Assembly: GCF_007641235.1 (NCBI RefSeq)
Contig: NZ_CP038157.1
Coordinates: 1,612,001 to 1,676,000 of the forward strand
Length of the DNA: 64,000 nucleotides
Reading direction: 5' to 3'
DNA from: Corynebacterium sanguinis
GTDB taxonomy: Bacteria > Actinomycetota > Actinomycetes > Mycobacteriales > Mycobacteriaceae
Below the pieces are notes generated by a model. That model had not been told where the DNA came from, did not search any database, and saw only the letters and a program-made list of their open reading frames with translations. Positions 8,990 to 18,528 of the stretch are shown here, one piece after another; position 1 is the first letter of the stretch; each line of letters opens with the position of its first letter. A program made the position numbers and the translations under genes.

Positions 8990-9697
8990 CTAAAAATCTA
9001 ATTGTTTATACCGCCACCAGCTGTGCCACTCCGACTCGCCGGGGCTGCGAGGTAGAAGCACCACAGCGGTATGCGAGACGATCCGGCGCACCGGGCTGAT
9101 CCCGTGCAGGGCGTTGAGAAACCACATCGGCTTGGCCGGATCGAGGACACCGTGCGCGACATCGCAGCCGAGCTTTTTGGCTCGCTCGACGACGAGCGCC
9201 TCAGTCGTGCTGGGCAGGCGCGTGGCTTCGGGTAGCACGAGGGTCCGGCCATTCCAGCCGACGAGCGTGCCGGTGGTGGTTTCCGCGAAGTCTCCGAGAA
9301 TGACGTCGTCCGTCCCCGCGATGGCGTGCGCGCGCCGGTGCTCGGCTAGCCGCATCAGATCGGGGCCCTTGAGCAGCGGCATCGTTCTGGGATCCGGTGC
9401 GGACACCAGAGTCAGGTCGGTCGATTCTCGCACCGGCGGCGCTGGGCGGATGTCGAGGCGGAATCTTTCCTCGTACACCGAGATGCGGGGGAACAGATCG
9501 GCGGAGGCGTCGAGAAGCGCGAGCGCGCTTTCCCACATCCCGGCCGGAAGCGGGCCAACCCCTGCGGCGAAGCGCATCCGGTGCAGCTCGAGCCCGCGGG
9601 CGCGGCCATATTCGTGGCGCCACGAGTCCGCGCAGTCGAAACCCTGCGGCGTATCACGCGTGGGAACCCAGCGGCCCTGCCACACGTAGGACGTCAC
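8990..9697 (-). CDS. pabC: Aminodeoxychorismate lyase-like class IV aminotransferase
   Basis: A 235-residue PLP enzyme of fold type IV. The candidate PLP lysine lies in MPLLKGPDLMRLAEHRRA, followed by the DDVILGDFAETTTGTLVGWNG strand pattern typical of the family (E-T-T-x-G). Fold IV partners of PabAB cleave 4-amino-4-deoxychorismate to p-aminobenzoate and pyruvate for folate. GTG 9697 is chosen because it overlaps the pabAB stop by four bases (GTGA); this operon partner decides the function. Branched-chain or D-amino acid aminotransferase activity is a less likely alternative. Confidence 0.8.
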   Translation of the reverse strand: MTSYVWQGRWVPTRDTPQGFDCADSWRHEYGRARGLELHRMRFAAGVGPLPAGMWESALALLDASADLFPRISVYEERFRLDIRPAPPVRESTDLTLVSAPDPRTMPLLKGPDLMRLAEHRRAHAIAGTDDVILGDFAETTTGTLVGWNGRTLVLPEATRLPSTTEALVVERAKKLGCDVAHGVLDPAKPMWFLNALHGISPVRRIVSHTAVVLLPRSPGESEWHSWWRYKQLDF

Positions 9698-11607
9698 GTC
9701 AGCCCCGCGATCACAGCGTTGGCCTTGAGCTGCAGCTCGGTGTATTCCGCATCGGCGCGAGAATCCCACACGATCGCGCCCCCGGCGCCCACTGTGAGCC
9801 GCTCACCCTGCTTGACCGCGGTGCGGATGACGACGCTGAGCTCCGCGTTGCCGTCGAAACCGAAATAACCGATCGCGCCCGAGTACACCCCGCGCGGGCC
9901 GGGCTCGAGGGCGTCGATAAGCGCGCACGTGCGCTCCTTCGGTGCCCCCGTCATCGAACCCGGTGGGAAGGTCGCACGCACCAGGTCGATCAGCCCGCGG
10001 TCGGGACGCAACCGCCCGGTAATCGTGGAGACGAGCTGATGTACCGTGGCATACGTTTCCACGGTCATGAGCTGCGCAACGTCCACAGTGCCGGGGACGG
10101 ACACGCGCGCGAGGTCGTTGCGCAGCAGGTCGACGATCATGAGGTTTTCCGCCCGCGTCTTGGCGTCTTCCTGCAGTTCTTGGGCTCGGCGCTCGCGCGG
10201 CAGAGTGCCTTTGATCGGTTTCGTTTCCACCCGGTCGCCGCGCACGCGGAGGAAGCGCTCGGGCGAGCTGGAGAGCACCTCGATACCGCCGAGGCGCAGG
10301 TACGCCCCGAAGGGCGCGGGGTTGGTTCTGCGCAGCCGCGAATACAGATCGATTCCCTCGCCTGCAACGCGGGCCTCGTAGGTGTCGGTGAGGCACACCT
10401 CGTAGGAGTCGCCGCGCTCCAGCGCCCGCTTTACCTCACCGAAGCGCGCGTCGTACTCGCCGCCCGCGAGCCGCCACGAGCCTTCGCTTATCGACGCCCG
10501 CCCGCGGTGCGCGGATCGGGTTGTCACCGCGTTGCGCAGAGCGGCCATCAGGTGTTCAACCTCAGCCGTCTTCTCGTCTCCCCGGGCACAGACCATGAGG
10601 TGAGCGCGTTCTTGGACATGGTCGTAGACGATGAAGGACTGCGGCCGGATAAAGTACGCGTCCGGGTGCGCTCTGGCGTGGGTCGGGGAAAGCCCCGGCA
10701 GGGTCAGCGCGGCGCATTCATAGCCGATGAAGCCGACCCAGCCGCCGCGAAACGGCAGGTCGGGGAGCGTACTGGCAGCCACGCCGGCGGAGAGCTCGTC
10801 GGCAAGCAGGCTCAACACGTCGGGTCCGGGATCCGTCAGGCGGTAGCTCAGCGTTTTCGACAGCGACCCAGCCGTCGAGCCGATGATGCTGAATCCGTCG
10901 CCGGTTGCGGAGTCCAGCCAGAAGGCGTCTCCGCTCGAGCCCATAAGCGCTCGCGCGGTAGCCTCTGTGTCGATTGCTTCACCGACGCATTCGTGGTGCA
11001 CTCTCCACGCGCCGAGGGCGAGGAAGTTGCGGAGCAGCTCTGCGCCGTACTCGGTCAGCACCGACTCGGGGTGGAACTGCACACCCCAGTGAGGCTGGCC
11101 TGCCACCTCGAGGCCCTGGACCACACCGTCCTCGCTGCGGGCGTGGACAACCACCCCGTCCGGGACGTTGTCGATGTGCAGCGAGTGGTAGCGCACGGCC
11201 GTGAAACCTTGCGGCAGCCCGGCGAAGATGCCCTCGCCGGAGTGGGTGATCGTGCTGGTGTATCCGTGCCTGGGGTCGGTGCGCCCGACCTCGGCCCCGG
11301 CGAGGTGGGCGAGGCCCTGATGACCCAGGCAGACCCCGAGGACGGGAATCCCGCCCGCCGCCTCGATCACGGCGCGCGAGCCCACGAAGTCGGCTTCGCA
11401 CGAAGGGGTCCCCGGACCGGGAGAGATGACGATGTGCGAGAACTCACCCGCCTTTATGCGGCGGGGGAGGTCGAGGACCGTGACATCGTCCGCGCGCACG
11501 ACCACCGGCTCGCTACCGGAGACTTTGGCGATGAGGTGGGCGAGGTTGAAGGTGTAGGAGTCGCGGTTGTCGATAAGCAGGATCAAATGCGGGCACGCGC
11601 CTTTCAT
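9694..11607 (-). CDS. pabAB: Fused aminodeoxychorismate synthase (PabA-PabB)
   Basis: A 637-residue fusion. Residues 8-195 are a class I glutamine amidotransferase with LLIDNRDSYTFNL, the nucleophile Cys93 in GVCLGHQG, and His179/Glu181 in VQFHPES. Residues about 210-637 are a chorismate-binding domain with RGGWVGFIGYE, PIKGTLPR (464-470) and PPGSMTGAPK. The PIKGT lysine is the PabB hallmark; anthranilate synthases have PIAGT. Together it makes aminodeoxychorismate from chorismate and glutamine. ATG 11607 lacks a good ribosome site, so a start a few codons further in is possible. pabC follows with a four-base overlap. Confidence 0.92.
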   Translation of the reverse strand: MKGACPHLILLIDNRDSYTFNLAHLIAKVSGSEPVVVRADDVTVLDLPRRIKAGEFSHIVISPGPGTPSCEADFVGSRAVIEAAGGIPVLGVCLGHQGLAHLAGAEVGRTDPRHGYTSTITHSGEGIFAGLPQGFTAVRYHSLHIDNVPDGVVVHARSEDGVVQGLEVAGQPHWGVQFHPESVLTEYGAELLRNFLALGAWRVHHECVGEAIDTEATARALMGSSGDAFWLDSATGDGFSIIGSTAGSLSKTLSYRLTDPGPDVLSLLADELSAGVAASTLPDLPFRGGWVGFIGYECAALTLPGLSPTHARAHPDAYFIRPQSFIVYDHVQERAHLMVCARGDEKTAEVEHLMAALRNAVTTRSAHRGRASISEGSWRLAGGEYDARFGEVKRALERGDSYEVCLTDTYEARVAGEGIDLYSRLRRTNPAPFGAYLRLGGIEVLSSSPERFLRVRGDRVETKPIKGTLPRERRAQELQEDAKTRAENLMIVDLLRNDLARVSVPGTVDVAQLMTVETYATVHQLVSTITGRLRPDRGLIDLVRATFPPGSMTGAPKERTCALIDALEPGPRGVYSGAIGYFGFDGNAELSVVIRTAVKQGERLTVGAGGAIVWDSRADAEYTELQLKANAVIAGLT

Positions 11608-11826
11608 TGACGTCGCGGCAGCGCAGCTCGCCGTGCGCCGTCCGTGGTTGGGTGGAAAGTGTAGCCCAGTTGCCCAGCGAGACAGCAGCACAGGCGCCTT
11701 AGAGCGGGCGGGGAGGAGTAGGGTTTTTTCTAACGCATTCGCACGACGCTTTTGCTCCCCGCACCGCAGTGAACAAACGCGCCGCTGAAGTTCCGAAGAA
11801 TCACGTGAAAAGGAGTGTGACGCTGG

Positions 11827-12129
11827 ATGTACATGGTGCCACGGGACAAGGAGAAGCTGCTGATCGTTGTCGCGGCAGATCTGGCCAGGCGTCGACAAGC
11901 GCGCGGGCTGAAACTGAACTACCCGGAGGCGACGGCGATCATCACCTACGAGCTTCTCGAAGGCGCGCGGGACGGGCGCAGCGTCGCCGAGCTGATGAAC
12001 TGGGGAACAACGATCCTCACCCGCGACGACGTCATGGAAGGGGTGCCCGAAATGATTGAATCCGTGCAGGTGGAGGCCACCTTCCCCGACGGAACGAAAC
12101 TGGTCACCGTCCACAACCCGATCCGCTAA
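11827..12129 (+). CDS. ureA: Urease gamma subunit
   Basis: A 100-residue structural subunit of nickel urease, with the family pattern [41 protein letters not shown] and [19 protein letters not shown]. First gene of ureABCEFGD. An AAAAGGAG ribosome site lies 11 bases before ATG 11827; ATG 11833 is also possible. The 219-base gap to the divergent pabAB gene must hold the promoter; I see no clear regulator site in it. Confidence 0.97.
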   Translation: MYMVPRDKEKLLIVVAADLARRRQARGLKLNYPEATAIITYELLEGARDGRSVAELMNWGTTILTRDDVMEGVPEMIESVQVEATFPDGTKLVTVHNPIR

Positions 12130-12138
12130 GGAGTCACG

Positions 12139-12549
12139 ATGCGCCCAGGAGAATACGTCCTAGCCAGCGAGCCCATTGAGTGCAACGCTGGCCGGGAGGC
12201 AATCGAACTAGAAGTCACCAACACCGGAGATCGTCCCGTGCAAGTCGGGTCCCACTACCACTTCGCCGAAATCAATCCATGCGTGGTTTTCGACCGGGAT
12301 CGCACGCTCGGACACCGGCTCGACATTCCGGCGGGCACCGCCGTGCGCCTCGAGCCGGGCGACACAAGGACGGTTCGGCTCATTGCCCTCGGCGGCAAGC
12401 GCAAGGTCTACGGCTTCCACAACCTGGTCAACGGGCCGCTTGACGTGCGCAAGCCCGCGCGCGTCAACGTGATGGGAGAAGCCGGATACGGTTTTGCCGA
12501 GTACGGGGCCGACCTCTCGGATCCGAAGATCGTCGATAAGGAGGCTTAG
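12139..12549 (+). CDS. ureB: Urease beta subunit
   Basis: A 136-residue urease structural subunit. Typical blocks are [44 protein letters not shown] and the GFHNLVNG strand. It packs with UreA and UreC into the trimeric holoenzyme. It starts nine bases after ureA behind AAGGAG and ends with a short charged tail (KIVDKEA) a little longer than some homologues. Confidence 0.97.
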   Translation: MRPGEYVLASEPIECNAGREAIELEVTNTGDRPVQVGSHYHFAEINPCVVFDRDRTLGHRLDIPAGTAVRLEPGDTRTVRLIALGGKRKVYGFHNLVNGPLDVRKPARVNVMGEAGYGFAEYGADLSDPKIVDKEA

Positions 12550-12554
12550 AGCCC

Positions 12555-14270
12555 ATGAGCTTCACAATGGACCGCGACAACTACACGGGACTCTACGGCC
12601 CGACGACCGGGGACTCCGTCCGTTTGGCGGATACCGACCTGTTCGCCACCGTCGAGCACGACTACACCACCTACGGCGAGGAAGCCACCTTCGGCGGCGG
12701 CAAGGTCATCCGCGACGGCATGGGGCAAAACTCCCGCCACGTGCGCGGTGACAACGTGCCCGATGTGGTAATCACCAACGTGCTGGTCATCGACTACACC
12801 GGCGTGTACAAGGCCGACGTCGCGGTGCGCGACGGCTACATCTCGCAGATCGGCAAGGCCGGCAACATGGACGTGATGGACGGTGTCGACATCACCATCG
12901 GCGTGGCCACCGACATCATCTCCGGCGAGGGCAAAATCCTCACCGCGGGCGGAATCGACACCCACATCCACTTCATCAGCCCGGACCAGATCCCCACCGC
13001 ACTCGCATCGGGGATCACCACCATGTTCGGCGGAGGCACCGGCCCGAGCGAATCCACCCGCGCCACAACGATCACCCCGGGCGAGTGGAACATCTTCAAC
13101 ATGCTGCGCTCCTTCGAGCACTACCCGATGAACTTCGGCATCCTCGGCAAAGGGCACGGTTCATCCGTCGCCCCGCTCGCAGAGCAGGTGCGCGCAGGTG
13201 CTGCGGGCCTGAAAGTTCATGAGGACTGGGGTGCGACACCGGCGTCGATCGATACCGCGCTCAAGGTCGCCGACGAGTTCGACATCCAGGTCGCCTTGCA
13301 CACCGATACCCTCAACGAGGCTGGCTTCGTGGAAAACACCCGAAACGCCATCGGGGGCCGCGTCATCCACACCTTCCACACCGAGGGCGCCGGCGGTGGG
13401 CATGCGCCGGACATCATCAAACTCGCTGGGGAATCCAACATCTTGCCGGCATCGACCAACCCGACGCTTCCATACACCGTCAACACCGTCGACGAGCACC
13501 TCGACATGCTCATGGTGTGCCACCACCTCAACCCCAACCTGCCGGAGGATGTTGCGTTTGCTGATTCGCGCATCCGTCCCGAGACGATCGCTGCGGAGGA
13601 CGTGCTGCACGACATGGGGATTTTCTCGATTACCTCCTCCGACTCCCAGGCGATGGGGCGCGTCGGCGAGGTCATCATCCGCACCTGGCAGGTCGCTGAT
13701 TCGATGAAGAAGCAGCGCGGCAAGCTCGCCGAGGACGAGGGAATCTTCGGCGACAACTTCCGCATCCGCCGCTACATTGCCAAGTACACGATTAACCCGG
13801 CCATCGCGCAAGGCATCGATGACTGGGTCGGTTCGGTCGAGGTGGGCAAATTCGCCGACCTCGTGCTGTGGGAGCCGCAGATGTTCGGCGTACGCCCCGA
13901 GTCCGTGATCAAGGGCGGCCAGGTCGTCTACACCGCACTCGGCGACCCCAACGCCTCGATCCCGACGCCCCAGCCGAACATGTACCGCGAATCCTTCGGC
14001 GCCCACGGGCTTGCGCTTTACCGCTCGTCGATCACGTTCATGTCCCAGGCCGCCATCGAGCGCGGCGTACCGGAGATCCTGCAGCTGCGCAAAAAGGTGC
14101 GCCCCGTCCACGGGATCAGGAACTTGACCAAGGCGGATTTGAAGCTCAACGACGCCACTCCCACGATCGCGGTGGACCCGGAGACCTACGAGGTCACGGT
14201 CGACGGCGAGCGGATCACCTGCGAGCCGGCGGCGACGGTCCCGCTGGCCCAGCGCTACATGCTGTTCTAG
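12555..14270 (+). CDS. ureC: Urease alpha subunit (catalytic)
   Basis: The 571-residue nickel-containing subunit that hydrolyses urea to ammonia and carbamate. All metal and catalytic residues are visible: H137 and H139 (THIHF), the carbamylated Lys220 with His222 (GLKVHEDWG), H249, H275, the flap Cys322-His323 (VCHHLNPN) and Asp363 (SSDSQAMGR). Positions are offset by three from Klebsiella urease, so the subunit is full length and should be active. It lies five bases after ureB, before the accessory genes. Confidence 0.98.
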   Translation: MSFTMDRDNYTGLYGPTTGDSVRLADTDLFATVEHDYTTYGEEATFGGGKVIRDGMGQNSRHVRGDNVPDVVITNVLVIDYTGVYKADVAVRDGYISQIGKAGNMDVMDGVDITIGVATDIISGEGKILTAGGIDTHIHFISPDQIPTALASGITTMFGGGTGPSESTRATTITPGEWNIFNMLRSFEHYPMNFGILGKGHGSSVAPLAEQVRAGAAGLKVHEDWGATPASIDTALKVADEFDIQVALHTDTLNEAGFVENTRNAIGGRVIHTFHTEGAGGGHAPDIIKLAGESNILPASTNPTLPYTVNTVDEHLDMLMVCHHLNPNLPEDVAFADSRIRPETIAAEDVLHDMGIFSITSSDSQAMGRVGEVIIRTWQVADSMKKQRGKLAEDEGIFGDNFRIRRYIAKYTINPAIAQGIDDWVGSVEVGKFADLVLWEPQMFGVRPESVIKGGQVVYTALGDPNASIPTPQPNMYRESFGAHGLALYRSSITFMSQAAIERGVPEILQLRKKVRPVHGIRNLTKADLKLNDATPTIAVDPETYEVTVDGERITCEPAATVPLAQRYMLF

Positions 14271-14281
14271 GAGGAAGTCTC

Positions 14282-14773
14282 ATGATCATCACCGAGATTG
14301 CAGGCACCATCGACGAGCCCGAGATGGCGCGTCGGCTCGAGGGGGTGCACGTGGAAAAGGTCTCGCTGCCGAGCGAGGACCTGGTCAAGCGCATCCAGCG
14401 GGTGAGTACGGACCACGGGCGCGAGCTCGGCATCCGGCTGGTGCCGGGCGCGCCCGACCTGAAAGACGGCGACGTGTTGCTTCTTGAGGAAAACGAGGGC
14501 GGGCTCAACGCGGTGGTGGTGGCGACGCTTCCGAGCGACGTCATCGTCATCCGCCCCGACTCCATCCGCCAGATGGGGTTTGTCGCGCACTCGCTGGGAA
14601 ACCGCCACCTGCAAGCCCAGTTCTTCGGCGCTGAGAGCGAGTTCGGCGCCGAGGTCATGGTGGTGCTCTACGACCACACCGTGGAGGACTTCCTCGCCCA
14701 CCACGGCGTCGCGTTCGAGCGCCGCGAGCGCGTCATGGAAGTGCCCTTCCGCCACGCGGAGCACACCCACTGA
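14282..14773 (+). CDS. ureE: Urease accessory protein UreE (nickel chaperone)
   Basis: A 163-residue metallochaperone that delivers nickel to the UreDFG complex. The N-terminal peptide-binding domain holds VEKVSLPSEDLVKR; the C-terminal metal domain has MGFVAHSLGNRH, the conserved dimer-bridging His region, and FLAHHGV. The tail ends RHAEHTH, a short histidine patch rather than the long poly-His tail of some UreE proteins. ATG 14282 has an AGGAGGAAG ribosome site. Its stop overlaps the ureF start by one base. Confidence 0.95.
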   Translation: MIITEIAGTIDEPEMARRLEGVHVEKVSLPSEDLVKRIQRVSTDHGRELGIRLVPGAPDLKDGDVLLLEENEGGLNAVVVATLPSDVIVIRPDSIRQMGFVAHSLGNRHLQAQFFGAESEFGAEVMVVLYDHTVEDFLAHHGVAFERRERVMEVPFRHAEHTH

Positions 14774-15456
14774 TGGCGGATGTGGCCCGCCTGCTCACCG
14801 GCATGCAGCTGGCAGATTCAGCGCTGCCGACCGGGGCGTTCGCGCACTCCTTCGGTTTCGAGAGCTACCTCGAAACCGGAGCGATCGATAGCGCCGAGGG
14901 CTTTGCACACTGGCTGGAGTCCTTTATCGCCCAGCAGCTGACGTTTACCGACGCGCTGGCGGTCCGTGCGGTGATGGCCGCGCGGGAAGCGCACGAGGTC
15001 GAGCGCCTTGATCAGCTGGTCACCGCCCAGGCCCTGCCCGCCCAGGTGCGCGAGGCCGGGATGACAATGGGCAAGCGCATGCTCACCATCTCGGCGGCGA
15101 ACTACCCCAGCGATGCCCTTTCCGCCTACGCCGAGGCTCTCAAGGCGGGCCGCGCGTTCGGCCACCCGGCGATCGTGTGGGCGCTCGTGGCGCGGGATGC
15201 GGGCATCGACTCCGATTCCGCGGTGGCCCAGCACGTCTACGCCTGCGTCATCTCGCTGGTGCAGAACGCGGTGCGCGCCATCCCGCTCGGGCAAAACGCC
15301 GGGCAGCGCCTCATCCGGCAGGCGCAGCCGTGGGTGGTGGGCGCGGTGGAGGCGTCGCAAAGCCTGCGCGAAGAAGACCTCGGTGCGATCGCGCCGGGCT
15401 TGGAGATCGCGCAGATGAACCACGAGCGCCAGCTTTCGCGCTTGTTTATGAGTTAA
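14773..15456 (+). CDS. ureF: Urease accessory protein UreF
   Basis: A 227-residue all-helical GTPase-regulating accessory factor. Family blocks visible are [30 protein letters not shown] at the N-terminus and the C-terminal [13 protein letters not shown]. It bridges UreD and UreG in the activation complex. ATG 14773 shares its A with the ureE stop. Confidence 0.95.
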   Translation: MADVARLLTGMQLADSALPTGAFAHSFGFESYLETGAIDSAEGFAHWLESFIAQQLTFTDALAVRAVMAAREAHEVERLDQLVTAQALPAQVREAGMTMGKRMLTISAANYPSDALSAYAEALKAGRAFGHPAIVWALVARDAGIDSDSAVAQHVYACVISLVQNAVRAIPLGQNAGQRLIRQAQPWVVGAVEASQSLREEDLGAIAPGLEIAQMNHERQLSRLFMS

Positions 15457-15467
15457 GGAGAAATCAC

Positions 15468-16082
15468 ATGGATCCGGTCATTATCGGCGTCGGCGGCCCC
15501 GTCGGGGCGGGAAAGACGCAGCTGCTCGAGCGCATCTCGCGCGCGGTCGAGGGTGAGCTACACATGGCGGCGATCACCAACGACATCTACACCATCGAGG
15601 ATGCGCACATCCTGGCGCGCAACTCCGTGCTTGACGACGCCCACATCGTCGGCCTGGAGACAGGCGGCTGCCCCCACACCGCGATCCGCGAGGACACCTC
15701 CATGAACGAGGCGGCCATCGAGGAGCTGAAGTCCCGCTTCCCGGACCTCGACGTCATCTTCGTCGAATCCGGCGGCGACAACCTCTCGGCGACGTTCTCG
15801 CCGGAGCTGGTGGACTTTTCCATCTACATCATCGACGTCGCCCAGGGCGAGAAGATCCCGCGCAAGGCGGGCCAGGGGATGATCAAGTCCGACCTGTTCA
15901 TCATCAACAAGACCGACCTCGCGCCCTACGTCGGCGCCGACCTGGCGGTGATGGAGCGCGACTCGCAGGTGTTCCGCAAAGACAAGCCGTTCGCGTTTAC
16001 CAACTTGAAGACCGACGAGGGCCTCGACCGGGTGCTGGACTGGCTGCGTCACGACGCCCTCATGCTGGACCTCAACCAGTGA
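15468..16082 (+). CDS. ureG: Urease accessory GTPase UreG
   Basis: A 204-residue SIMIBI-class GTPase that powers nickel insertion. It has the P-loop GGPVGAGKT (residues 9-17), the metal-binding ETGGCPH motif with Cys-x-His, [17 protein letters not shown] and the [13 protein letters not shown] guanine motif. ATG 15468 is behind AAGGAG; the longer upstream frame runs through ureF and is rejected. Its stop overlaps the ureD GTG start by four bases. Confidence 0.97.
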   Translation: MDPVIIGVGGPVGAGKTQLLERISRAVEGELHMAAITNDIYTIEDAHILARNSVLDDAHIVGLETGGCPHTAIREDTSMNEAAIEELKSRFPDLDVIFVESGGDNLSATFSPELVDFSIYIIDVAQGEKIPRKAGQGMIKSDLFIINKTDLAPYVGADLAVMERDSQVFRKDKPFAFTNLKTDEGLDRVLDWLRHDALMLDLNQ

Positions 16083-16924
16083 GGGGAGGCCGCCTGCGCC
16101 TGCGCGTCGCCCGCGACGCGTCCGGCAGGAGCTTTGCGGCGCAGCAGGAGTTCTCCGGCGCGCTGCGGGTGATCCGCCCGCACTACCTCGACGACTCCGG
16201 CCAGGTCACCTACACGGTGATCAACCCTGGCGGGGCGTACTTCGGCGCGGATTCCTACTCGTTGGACTTCGACGTCGAAGACGCCGCCTCGCTTTTGGTG
16301 ACCACCCAGTCGGCCACGAAAGTCTACCGCACCCCGCAAGGCCCGGCCGTCCAGCGGATGCGGGTTAACGTGGGGCGCGATGCGACGTTCGAGTACCTGC
16401 CCGACCAGCTCATCGTCTACCGCGAGGGCACCTACCGCCAGGAGTCCGTGGCGGTGATCGAACCGTCATCGCGGCTGGTGATGGGGGAGATCGTCACACC
16501 GGGGTGGTCACCGGAAGGAACGGCGTTTTCCTTCGACGAGCTGCGGATGCGCACCGAGCTGCGGCTCTCCACTGATGGTAGGGAGGTGCCGTTCGCCGTG
16601 GACAACTTGCGGCTCATCCCGGCGGCCGGCGACCTCGGTATGGGAGTGATGGAGGGATACAGCCACAGCGGGCAGCTCATCGTCGCTGGCCCGCAGCTCG
16701 CCTCGCGTGCCGACGCCTTAGCCGGCGCCGTCGACGCCGCACGCTCGCCGAACCTCCACTGCGCGCTCAGCCGCATCGGCGCGCCATGGCCGGGAGCGCC
16801 CGCGGCGTTTTCGATCCGCTCGCTCTCATCGAACACAGCTGACATCGCAGCACTCCACGACGCGGTGGTCGAGATCTGCCGAGAGGCGGATGGCCGCGGG
16901 CCGCTGCGGCTGCGCAAGTACTAG
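16079..16924 (+). CDS. ureD: Urease accessory protein UreD (UreH)
   Basis: A 281-residue scaffold that binds urease apoprotein and UreF-UreG. Recognisable blocks are [27 protein letters not shown] strand, [13 protein letters not shown] and [22 protein letters not shown] 16079 overlaps the ureG stop. This order (ureABCEFGD) is the usual one in corynebacteria. The urea transporter gene follows 31 bases later. Confidence 0.94.
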   Translation: MRGGRLRLRVARDASGRSFAAQQEFSGALRVIRPHYLDDSGQVTYTVINPGGAYFGADSYSLDFDVEDAASLLVTTQSATKVYRTPQGPAVQRMRVNVGRDATFEYLPDQLIVYREGTYRQESVAVIEPSSRLVMGEIVTPGWSPEGTAFSFDELRMRTELRLSTDGREVPFAVDNLRLIPAAGDLGMGVMEGYSHSGQLIVAGPQLASRADALAGAVDAARSPNLHCALSRIGAPWPGAPAAFSIRSLSSNTADIAALHDAVVEICREADGRGPLRLRKY

Positions 16925-16955
16925 TTTTTATCAAGGACAAGGAGGCAATCGCGCC

Positions 16956-17882
16956 ATGAGCGCGCTGAGTATGCACACCCCGGCGGGCGCCGTCGCGCCG
17001 GTGCTACGGGGCGTATCCCAGATTTTCTTCATCGCCGACTGGCGCACAGGCCTGCTCATCACCGCCGGAGTAGCGGTGTACAACCCGCTAGCGGCCATCT
17101 TCATGCTGCTCGGCGCCGCCGCGCAGGAGGTCGGCGCGTGGGCGATGGGGCAGGACCGGCAAACACGGAGCGAGGGCATCGCGGGCTTCAACAGGGCCCT
17201 CGTCGGTGTCGTCTCGTGGCTTGTGGCACCGACCATCGCGTCGGGGGTGTTGCTCGCGGTGTGCGGTGGCTTTGCCACCGTCGTTGTCTTCCAGCTTGTC
17301 GAGCGGGCCTTCAGCGCTCCCGCCTTGGCGCGCTTCGGCCTGCCCGTGTCCACGGCGCCGTTTTGTCTGCTTGCTTCCGCAATGTTCCTGCTTATCCCGA
17401 CTCAGTCCGCGGGGACGGGCCCGACCTCGGACGGCGGTGTGATCGAGGGGTTCGGCCTGGGAGTGCTCAATGGCTTCGCGGAGGTCGTGCTTGCCGACGG
17501 CCCCCTTACCGGCGCACTCATCCTCGCCGGTGTGGCCCTGGGGGCGCCCGCGGTGGCGGGGTTCGGTCTGCCCGGGGCGGTCATTGCCACCGCCGCGGCC
17601 GACGTGGTGGTCGGTATCGAGCCCGCATCGACTGGACTGATGACGTACTCCGGTGTGCTCACAGCCATGGCGCTGGGGGCGGTTGTCCCGGTCGCATCGT
17701 CGCTGAAGTCGCGCGTCGGTTGGGCCGCGGCCGGGGTGCTGGTGAGCGTGGCGCTGACCGCCGCGCTACGCAGCGATTCCCTGCCAACGTTCACGTGGCC
17801 GTTCCTCTTCTCAACGTGGGTTGTCCTGGCCGCTGCTGCGGTGGGTAGATGCCGGCGCCGGGATGGTTCAGGCACACGCTAG
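16956..17882 (+). CDS. Urea transporter (Yut/UT family)
   Basis: A 308-residue membrane protein with about ten membrane spans arranged as two similar halves. Family features are VLRGVSQIFFIADWRTGLLI, the GFNRALVG selectivity segment in the first half, PVSTAPFCLLA, and the related second half. Members are channel-like urea permeases in bacteria and animals. It starts at ATG 16956 behind AAGGAGG, 31 bases after ureD, and so probably is the last gene of the urease operon, bringing in the substrate. Confidence 0.85.
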   Translation: MSALSMHTPAGAVAPVLRGVSQIFFIADWRTGLLITAGVAVYNPLAAIFMLLGAAAQEVGAWAMGQDRQTRSEGIAGFNRALVGVVSWLVAPTIASGVLLAVCGGFATVVVFQLVERAFSAPALARFGLPVSTAPFCLLASAMFLLIPTQSAGTGPTSDGGVIEGFGLGVLNGFAEVVLADGPLTGALILAGVALGAPAVAGFGLPGAVIATAAADVVVGIEPASTGLMTYSGVLTAMALGAVVPVASSLKSRVGWAAAGVLVSVALTAALRSDSLPTFTWPFLFSTWVVLAAAAVGRCRRRDGSGTR

Positions 17883-18121
17883 GTGGCGCTGAACGAAGAT
17901 CTGCCGGTGAGCCCATTGTGGGTGCCGTTATCGACAACTCCGTGCCAGCAGATAGAGGCGTCACTTTGAAAGACCGGGAAGCGGACGTTCCAGGCGGAGC
18001 CATTTTCAGGTGTGGTCGCGCCTTCAAACCTGGCCCACTTCCGACGTGCCTTAATAACCCGCACCACCGCGCGAGCCGTACCGCAGGCCCCGAAGAACGG
18101 CACATGCTGCCGATGAGCCTT
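17883..18121. other. Gap with no recognised gene between the urea transporter and ArsR
   Basis: 239 bases lacking a recognisable gene or terminator. A minus-strand open frame (17879-18103) would encode 74 residues with WARFEGATTPENGSAWNVRF, which I cannot place in a family. Its base use is less GC-rich than its neighbours. It could be a decayed gene or mobile-element remnant, but nothing proves that. Confidence 0.35.
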
Positions 18122-18430
18122 CTAGCTTCCCGCGTGCCCGGCGCCGAAGAAGTGCAGCAGCTCGTGGACGCGGTCGTCGCGCATCCCGTAGAAGACCGAT
18201 CGGCCCTCGCGCCGAGCGGTGACCGTGCCCGCGGCCTGAAGCGCCCGCAGCGCGGCCGATGCGGTGGCAAGTCTGATCCCGGTGGCCTCGGCGAGCTCGC
18301 CGACGGTCAGTGCGTGCTGCCCGGAGAAGTGGATCGCGCAGAGGAGTTTGAGGCGTGTGGCGTCGCCAAGCAGGCGAAACGTCGGCGCCCACTCGTCGGC
18401 GATGGCGATGGTGTGTTCGAGATCAGACAT
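18122..18430 (-). CDS. ArsR family transcriptional regulator
   Basis: A 102-residue winged-helix repressor. The core reads RLLGDATRLKLLCAIHFSGQ, LTVGELAEATGIRLATASAALRALQAAG and the wing VTARREGRSVFYGMRDD. The alpha-3 cysteine box typical of arsenic sensors is absent. The C-terminal helix is His-rich (DDRVHELLHFFGAGHAG), resembling but not matching the alpha-5 metal site of zinc, cobalt or nickel sensors, so metal sensing is plausible but unproven. It is divergent from the FecBCD-type operon, which it probably controls. Confidence 0.88.
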   Translation of the reverse strand: MSDLEHTIAIADEWAPTFRLLGDATRLKLLCAIHFSGQHALTVGELAEATGIRLATASAALRALQAAGTVTARREGRSVFYGMRDDRVHELLHFFGAGHAGS

Positions 18431-18492
18431 TCCGGCTCCTCACAGGCTCCATTATTCACCTGGGGAGTAGTGTGTGCTTGTGTGCAATAGTC

Positions 18493-18515
18493 AAACGATC
18501 AATTGAATGACCGAT
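18493..18515. promoter_or_regulatory. Possible ArsR operator in the divergent promoter region
   Basis: The 98-base gap between arsR and the permease has an AT-rich dyad around TCAATTGA (18499-18506), flanked by CGAT on the left and CCGAT on the right. ArsR proteins bind such AT-rich inverted repeats, but the exact operator cannot be fixed from one copy. Confidence 0.3.
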
Positions 18516-18528
18516 TAGGGAGGTGCCC

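Noticed and set aside
9397..11610. 737-residue plus-strand open frame
   Set aside because: It is antisense to pabC and pabAB, whose motifs are complete; high GC keeps the opposite frame open.
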